A stretch of DNA of 50,029 bases from Cylindrodendrum hubeiense (Eukaryota > Ascomycota > Sordariomycetes > Hypocreales > Nectriaceae): the NCBI GenBank assembly GCA_014621425.1, contig JAANBB010000300.1:1-50029 (forward strand), given 5' to 3'. Below, piece after piece: positions 43,878-50,029 of this stretch. The notes beneath the pieces were generated by a model. The model ran no database searches. It was not told the origin of the DNA and saw nothing but the letters and a program-made list of their open reading frames with translations. Numbering within the stretch: the first letter of the stretch is position 1; the number at the start of each line of letters is the position of its first letter. The position numbers were made by a program, and so were the translations under genes.

Positions 43878-45284
43878 ATGCTGGCTCCCGCAGACGCAGT
43901 TATCCAGCGGCACGACGGCGATGATCCTCCTTCCGACCAGAGCACAGCGGGAAGTCCTCGCTCCCCATACTCCACCTGTTCGCGACCCCCGTCCTCGCTT
44001 CTTATCGAGCGCAGCCCGTCCTCGCCTTCGACTTCGGAGAGGGCCGCCGATGAGCAGCACGAACGTGACATGCTCGCGTCGTCGCCCAAGTCTCCGGCGC
44101 AGCGCCCATCCGAGCCATCAGCGTTGAGGCCATCGTTCGACCGTCCCCTGCATAGTTACTCTTCGGTTGCGACAACCCTTGCGTCTCGCGATGCGCATGG
44201 GAGAGCCACAAAGTCATATGGCGATATACCACTCAACACCTCAAGACATCACTTTGGCAGCCATCGGCCTGTTGGCGACCCTGTCCTCGCCAAATCACAA
44301 TCTTTCCGCTTAGAGTTCCCACCCCCTTCCCGCGACCTATATCCAAAGTCTGGCGAAAGCCTGTTCAAGCCGATGAACACAGCGAACAGTGTTGATGTCG
44401 AAAAGCTATTAGAGAAGTACTCGGAAGAAGGTGCTCAACTAGTTGAATATCTCGCTGGCCAGGAGCAGGCCCGTGAGGAGAGTTACGGCCCGGTTGTCGA
44501 AGCCCGGGAAAGGGCCGACTCTACTCTAGCAAAGTTCCTACGCGAGCAACGACAAAAATCAGACGCTGCGCGAGCTGCAGAGATGAGGGCTAGGGGACGT
44601 GTAGCCAGGAGGAGACCTCTCTCGCCACCACCCCTGACCCCAGTACAGCAACAAGTGATCCATGAGCTCGAGGCCGATCTGGTGGACAAAATGAAGAGTG
44701 TCTCGATCAATCATGGCGAGACAGAGGGTGCGATAGCAGGATTCTTCACATTCGAATGGGATGGTGCTGACCAAAAGCCCCCTGAGAGTCACCGAGAGCT
44801 CCTGTACGACTCGGGAGGCCTTGACAAGCGGCTCCTGCGACCACCTCTCGTGGCTCATCCTGAACTTGGTGAGAAATCATACCTTGAGGGCATGACCAAA
44901 CCTCTGAGCCAAAGCGCCTACCAAGAATCCCTCGATAAGATCAGGTCTAAGAACAGGAGCGCATACAACAAGGCTTTCTGGAGGCACTGGCAACAAGCAC
45001 CAGCATCCAAAATCGAACCAGCCCTAGCCCCGAAGGCCGACTCTTCTCACTCGGATTTTCCCGCCGTCCTTGTTCCGGACTGGTTTCCCGTATTCTCGAC
45101 CTACAATATTCTCGACCTCTGGCCCGGTTCTCCGGCGTCTCGCTTCACTCAACTCCTCAACACCATTCGCGCCCTTGAATTGCAGTGCCAGGTCTCACGA
45201 CAGAAGCCTCCGAGATGGGACAAGGAATGGCACGACCCCAGCTCCCTTTGGGATACCGTTGTCCAGAAAAAGAACGGCGGCTAG
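43878..45284 (+). CDS. hypothetical protein ended by a suspicious in-frame TAG
   Basis: ATG at 43878 (MLAPADAVIQRHDGDDPPS) in context caccATG; 468 residues to TAG at 45282-45284. The first 160 residues are Ser/Pro-rich and disordered. A charged helical segment follows (VDVEKLLEKYSEEGAQLVEY and EARERADSTLAKFLREQRQK), then RRRPLSPPPLTPVQQQVIHE, and a globular C-terminal half with Trp-rich stretches (YNKAFWRHWQQAP; VPDWFPVFSTYNILDLWPG). I know no family name; it looks like a conserved filamentous-fungal protein. The frame stays open for 69 more codons after the TAG and encodes a Cys-rich motif and an acidic helix, so the protein is probably longer (538 residues) in a relative or in a corrected sequence. 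Confidence 0.72.
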   Translation: MLAPADAVIQRHDGDDPPSDQSTAGSPRSPYSTCSRPPSSLLIERSPSSPSTSERAADEQHERDMLASSPKSPAQRPSEPSALRPSFDRPLHSYSSVATTLASRDAHGRATKSYGDIPLNTSRHHFGSHRPVGDPVLAKSQSFRLEFPPPSRDLYPKSGESLFKPMNTANSVDVEKLLEKYSEEGAQLVEYLAGQEQAREESYGPVVEARERADSTLAKFLREQRQKSDAARAAEMRARGRVARRRPLSPPPLTPVQQQVIHELEADLVDKMKSVSINHGETEGAIAGFFTFEWDGADQKPPESHRELLYDSGGLDKRLLRPPLVAHPELGEKSYLEGMTKPLSQSAYQESLDKIRSKNRSAYNKAFWRHWQQAPASKIEPALAPKADSSHSDFPAVLVPDWFPVFSTYNILDLWPGSPASRFTQLLNTIRALELQCQVSRQKPPRWDKEWHDPSSLWDTVVQKKNGG

Positions 45285-45494
45285 TGGAAATGCCGCTCTG
45301 GCCCGGACGCCCCCAGCGCGGAGCGCTCCTGCAATAAGTGCCACCTCTCCTCCGAGGAGGGTGGCCTTGAAGAAGAAGCACCTGAGAAGCAACTAGAAGA
45401 GATTGTGGAGGCGATGCAGAGAGCGATGAAGGAGGTTGCGGAAGAAGACATGAGGATTGTGCGAGAGCGGATGACGAAAGAGAGTTCGCTGTAG
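45282..45494 (+). other. in-frame continuation past the TAG (candidate C-terminus)
   Basis: Directly after NGG-TAG the same frame reads WKCRSGPDAPSAERSCNKCH, then a Glu-rich helix (EKQLEEIVEAMQRAMKEVAE) and stops at 45492-45494. The C-x(13)-C-x2-C-H spacing resembles a small zinc-binding or redox motif. A Trp codon (TGG) at the TAG position would differ by one base. Nonsense mutation, sequence error or readthrough are all possible; the following base T is not the known strong readthrough context. Confidence 0.55.
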
Positions 45495-46706
45495 ATTTGT
45501 CTAGTGGTTGTTGACGAGCAGCGACTCGATCAGAAACCCTTACGTGTAAGCCTGGCCTTGTGCTTTGACTTACAGGAAATGGGGTTTCATGAGCGAATTG
45601 CAATGCACATAGGGCGACAATGTTGGCAGCGTGGAAGGCAGCAGGGGATCGGCTCTTGATCTTGTGTTTAATACGTCCAGTAGTCCGCATTTAATTATAT
45701 CTGAAAAGTCATTTTCGTCTCAGAGGCTCAAAGACTGGACAATATGCGACAACAAACACTCGTCCTGGTTCCGTCAGAACAATTCAAAAGTACCAAGAAA
45801 CCAATGTTAAAGGAAACCTGATGACGCACACGGCGGCAGCGAAGTTGATGGTCAGATACTTTACGAACAGCTCAAGTTATGTTATTTCTCACAGTTGGCA
45901 TTCACCGGTGGTGGTGTCTTACCATTCGTCAACGCCATCCTGGTCAAGGTCGAGTCAAAGCCAACCCGACATAATGCAAGGAGATCATCGAGATCTAGGC
46001 ACCTTGACTGGGGCGAGCCAGTTAAATATAAGAATAAACGCATATATCACGACCTTCACACGCCTTCAAACAACGAATTAAACTTGTGCAGAGTAATCGC
46101 GAATACCGCGGGTATCATTGAGTTTCTCGAGCTCATATAGCAGCATAGCGATTCTCTAACTTTTCGTTCTCGCTCGGTGCACTCGCTTGGAGTCAATCCA
46201 AAAGGAGTAGAGCCTATTGGAACCGTCGCGAGCAATCTCCATTGCAAACACATCCTCCATAAACAAGATAAGTCTGTCATAAGAATGGGGCGGAACAAAC
46301 CAAAACCCAACATCGACTCCGTGTGTCGTCGTTGCGCTTCTTCAGACTCTTCATGTTTCTTCTTGTTTTCGTTGATGGTATCTTTCTCCCCAAATCAATC
46401 CACCGTGTCCCAAATATCATTCTCGCTCGGTACCAGGGGTATTCTTCATTTTTTTGTCCTCAGCTTTTCGTTGCGTGACTGGGTATAAAGAGTGGACATC
46501 AAGTCATCAAAAAGACCCCCGATCCCGGTAACCAAAACATAACCAGCAAAAGGAAAAACAGGAAAATCATACTCAAAGACAATGAAGAGAAAACAAACAG
46601 AGCGAGGCATAAACCGGCCGATGCAGAAGGAGACGTTCCAGGGTATTTTACGCCAGGGTATATCCAGCCGGGGTATTTGCATGTAGAGGTTCTAACACGG
46701 GGGAAT
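45495..46706. other. convergent intergenic region, nothing recognised
   Basis: 1.2 kb, relatively AT-rich, with short chance ORFs on both strands. Presumed 3' UTRs of both neighbours, the rest unexplained. No RNA gene was seen. Confidence 0.55.
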
Positions 46707-49700
46707 CTAACGGAAAGGCCCAATAGGGGCGGGGTATCCTGAATTCATTGAATGAGAGGTTGATGGGCGTCCGCTGTCGCCAGAGGCGCGGGCGCTGTGG
46801 CGAGGGGTAGCGTCGCCGGGTTGGGGAATCGTCAATTTGTTGTCGGCATGGGTGCCGAAGGGGCGTGGGGCCCAGGGGTTGTCGTCCTCTGGGAGGTTCA
46901 CGCCACTGTCGTTCCAAGGGTTTCGGTCAGCATTGAAGCTGCGGGTCGATTCGATCGAGATGAGCGACGACTTGGAAACGTTGCTCGAGCCCTTGAAAAA
47001 GTTCGCATGGGCCGAGTGAGAGCTGTTCTTTCTGCGGTCCAAGAAAGACGAGATCGAGGTCATGCTGCCGGGCTTTCGAAGACGGTCGAGAATGCTGCTT
47101 CGCTCACGAGCAACTTCATCGCCGAACGCAACCTTGACAGGGGAGTCGGCGGCCACTGAGGCGGGGGCGTGCTGGAGAAGCTTCGAGTCGAAGTACTGGA
47201 GCGAGTCTTCGAAGGAGTCGGACTTGGGTCGTGGGAGGGCGCCCTTAACAATGTTAATCTCGGCCCCAGAAGTCGCGAACTGAGACTGGAGGAAGTCCAT
47301 GGCATCACGAAGACCACCAGCGTTGTTTCGAGTAAAGCCCCAGAGAAGAGCAACAGTGGGTGAGCCGTCATCGGTAACCTCATCAGGGCTCTGGTGGACG
47401 GTCACCTCAACCTCATGCTGGTTCTTCAACTTGGGAACAAGGTCGTGGGCAAACTCGGGAGACTCGAGGAATTTGATCAGCTCGGGGCTGCGGGCAATGA
47501 TGAGTTCGTGCTTGTCGGGGACCATTCCCAAGAACTCGTCGACACAGTGAGGAACCTGCCACTGAGGTCCGTTGACAGTAACCTCGTCGCTGGCCTGCTC
47601 TGTGCTGGGGAAGTTGATCTTGCAGTTATACTTTTGCTCGAGTTCGTCGATCTCGGGAAGGCGGGCAATGAGCTGGCGATGGTAAAGACGATCGACACTA
47701 ACAATCTGAGAGGTATACTCGGAGTCCTAGAAATGATTAGTTAGGAGTTAAGCGATCGATATCCCACAACATCTACACGTACAGCACGATCAACCATCTC
47801 CAGAATTTCGTTCTTGACAGCATCTAGGTTCTGGGCGTTGCGAGCGGGGGTTCGGCAAATGACATTGTCGACCTTGATGTCATCGTCCTCACGTCCCATG
47901 CCACCTAGAACGCATGTTAGTGGTGCAGATAAGAAGGTAATTGGGAAACATACCTCTATCCATGGCGTTGGAAAACTTGACGAAGACAGAGTGCTTCTTC
48001 ATGATTCGCTGGATGTGCTGCCCACCAATGCCGATGATTCGTTTGTGGTACTGGTCTGGAACGTGGAAGGAGATTGAGGCCGGCATCTCCTGTTCGACAA
48101 GGGTAAGACCCTGCTTCATCGACTCGTAACCAGCAGCCATGACGTCAATGTTGAAGTTGTACTCATTGAATCCATCGAAAATGATTTGAACGTTGCCTTT
48201 GAGGAGGGTTAGTAATGTGAGCAAGTTGACGTGGAGTGGTACATACTTTGACCCATAATCTTGTTAATCTTGCCATTCTTCTTGCCACTAACGAACTCCT
48301 TGTGCTCATTGGCAAGCTCGATCTTGACTCGAATCTGGTACTGAGACTGGGCCACAAATTTAATCTCCGAGATGACCATCAGAGCGGACTTAACGGCATC
48401 ATCAGATCCAGTGATGGTAAAGGTCATCTTGTCAAAAGACAGGTCGGCCTCCGAGTTAGCGCAGATGTCACCCAGCATGGTGCGAATGTCGGCGGGGCCT
48501 GGAAGCTGGCGGCTCTCGGGCTGCTGAATGTACCATCCAGCGCTGTAGAACTGGCCAGCCAGTGACATGATTTCTCGAACGGTTCGCTCAACGTGGAGAC
48601 CTTCGCTGCCCTGGACTCGAACCATGTTGCGCTGGCTTGCCAACGGGGGGAACATGATGTAGGTTCCATTCGCCTCTAGGATTTTGCGGACCTTATCCAA
48701 ACGACCAAGCAGGATGCTATCAATCTTGGCCGCAGGGATCGTCACGTCCTTGACGTAGAGCCTGATCCGCTGGACAGTTTCGTGGAGCTTCTGCTTAGCC
48801 AGGTCAATAGCCTGAGGAGTGTCGCCAGTGATGAAGATATCGGCAGGATCACGTCGAGTCGCTTTCGGGGGGCAGTAGCGGTACATCTGCGAGAACGGGG
48901 GCGGAAAGTAAATGGCAGTCCCGGTGGATGACTCGATCAACTTGATGTTCTTGCGGTGGCGGCCACAGACAAGCTGATGGCAAGACAATTCGAGTTTGGT
49001 ACCGTCGACAACGCGGCCGAGCTGAGAGGAAGTTAGGATCATAGGCAAAAGAGTAGAGCAAGGAAACCCCATACCAAGGTATCAATGTGGATCAGAACTC
49101 GGGCCTTTGCGTGCTCAGACGACAAGATATCGCCGTAGATGGCAACCCTCCATCGCTGATCCATGCGCATCTCGGCCTCGCCAGTCATTCCGTCGACCAT
49201 TGGGGTCAGCTTAGGGCCGAGAAGGAAAATGTCGACACCGCAGTAGCTGGAAATGTAGTCGAGGTTGTCCGTGACGGACTTCTTGAGGATTCCACCATTA
49301 TTATCACAGACCAGTTGGCCATCGACGTCGATCGTTGTGCAGCGCTAGAAGAGTGGTCAGAATGGGCGGCTTATGATACGCTGACCAGGGCGAGTCGGAG
49401 GAGGTGCGGAACGGGACATACGAGCGAGATGGGGGTATCATTCAAAATAGTCTCTCGGCTCTTGTGGACCAGCTCTGGAGAGCCCGATAGACAGACGGTG
49501 GTGACCTGCAGGACCTTTCCGTTCTTGGGCGTCGTAGACAGAACGTGGGCTTCGATGGGTAGTGGTCCGTTGGAGAGTTCGCGACACAACCTCCTGAGGT
49601 TGGCCAGGTTCTGGGCGTGGACGGGCAGCTCGTGGATCTCAACATCGTCGGGCGCGTCCTCGGGGTGTGTCCATCGCAGGACGGCGTCGGTGGTGGCGTG

Positions 49701-50029
49701 GAGGATGTCCTCGGTGTCGGGCCCGACGAGGTCGGAAGCAAAGGGCACGTTGAACGAGTAGTGAATGGTGGCATCGGCGGCCTGGGGTGAGCTTATGGGC
49801 TGCCCCGGTTGGGCGGCGTTCTTGGGGTGGGCATTGAGGGCATTCATAGGCATATTGGGACGACCCATTCCGAAGTTGGGGCTCATCCGCTCCGACCAGT
49901 GACGCATGTTTGCCAGCTTATTCATGTCCTCGGTGTGGGCGACCTCGACGACGGTCGGCGGGTTGGACGACGAGGCAGAGGGGGAGGGAGAGGAGCGGGA
50001 GGAGGAGGAAAAAGACGGAGGGGGGGAAA
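46707..50029 (-). CDS. multi-KH-domain RNA-binding protein (5' partial)
   Basis: Exons (minus): edge-49422, 49344-49075, 49021-48247, 48196-47954, 47904-47783 and 47726-46707; the five introns are 49-77 nt with GTATGT, GTATGG or GTACGT donors, all in frame. The frame is open to the right edge, so the start is missing. About 1010 residues are visible. KH-like repeats include LSCHQLVCGRHRKNIKLIES, IPAAKIDSILLGRLDKVRKI, SGKKNGKINKIMGQSNVQII and the canonical YHKRIIGIGGQHIQRIMKKH. The C-terminal third is Ser/Asn/Pro-rich and disordered (NPWNDSGVNLPEDDNPWAP). It resembles Bicaudal-C/vigilin-type proteins that bind mRNA in the cytoplasm. Only one of the visible repeats keeps a clean GxxG loop. Confidence 0.85.

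Overview
The window is nuclear DNA from a filamentous ascomycete (Pezizomycotina). It is most likely a Sordariomycete and possibly Hypocreales. The case rests on short introns of about 49-77 nt with GTATGT/GTAAGT-type donors, CTAAC-like branch points and pyrimidine-AG acceptors, CT-rich leaders, a GC-rich coding fraction, dispersed TAGGTACC/CCTA repeats in promoters, and a full set of single-copy ascomycete housekeeping genes. Nothing looks prokaryotic, viral or organellar. I found no tRNA, rRNA, CRISPR array or intact transposon by eye. The species cannot be named from this alone.

Layout, left to right. 1-942 (+): 3' part of a TAP42-family PP2A regulator. 1333-3987 (-): large lineage-specific protein of unknown function. 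6351-6637 (+): an easily missed two-exon gene for a 69-aa single-span protein. 7110-10703 (-): five-exon TRP/Yvc1-type cation channel. 10704-18273: about 7.5 kb with no convincing gene apart from one doubtful 87-aa minus-strand ORF. 18274-21624 (+): three-exon TBC Rab-GAP of Gyp5 type. 21625-24469: gene-poor, with simple repeats and a perfect 11-bp hairpin. 24470-25843 (+): reticulon with a puzzling 5' exon structure. 26370-30146 (-): BMS1 ribosome-biogenesis GTPase with a probable frameshift near its C-terminus. 32003-32290 (+): small Ser-rich protein. 32672-34097 (-): ASK1, DASH/Dam1 complex. 34331-37252 (-): GCP5/6-like gamma-tubulin complex protein. 37682-38757 (+): EAF7/CT20, NuA4. 38945-40618 (-): RRN5-like Pol I factor. 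40980-42988 (+): IRC3-like mitochondrial helicase. 43878-45284 (+): unknown protein ended by an in-frame TAG, after which the frame continues into a Cys-rich tail to 45494. 46707 to the right edge (-): KH-domain RNA-binding protein, 5' partial.

Functionally this is core eukaryotic machinery: TOR/PP2A signalling, vacuolar Ca2+ release, Rab traffic and ER shaping, ribosome production (BMS1 and RRN5), mitosis (ASK1 and the gamma-tubulin protein, adjacent and on the same strand), chromatin, mtDNA maintenance and RNA binding. It is not a gene cluster in the pathway sense. I see no credible evidence for a new multi-gene system. The observations most worth checking are the two disrupted reading frames (BMS1 and the 43878 gene), a candidate 7-nt microexon in the reticulon gene, the hidden 69-aa gene, and the long gene-free interval.

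All exon boundaries were placed by eye from splice motifs, frame continuity and protein-family expectation. Names rest on remembered family motifs, without database searches.
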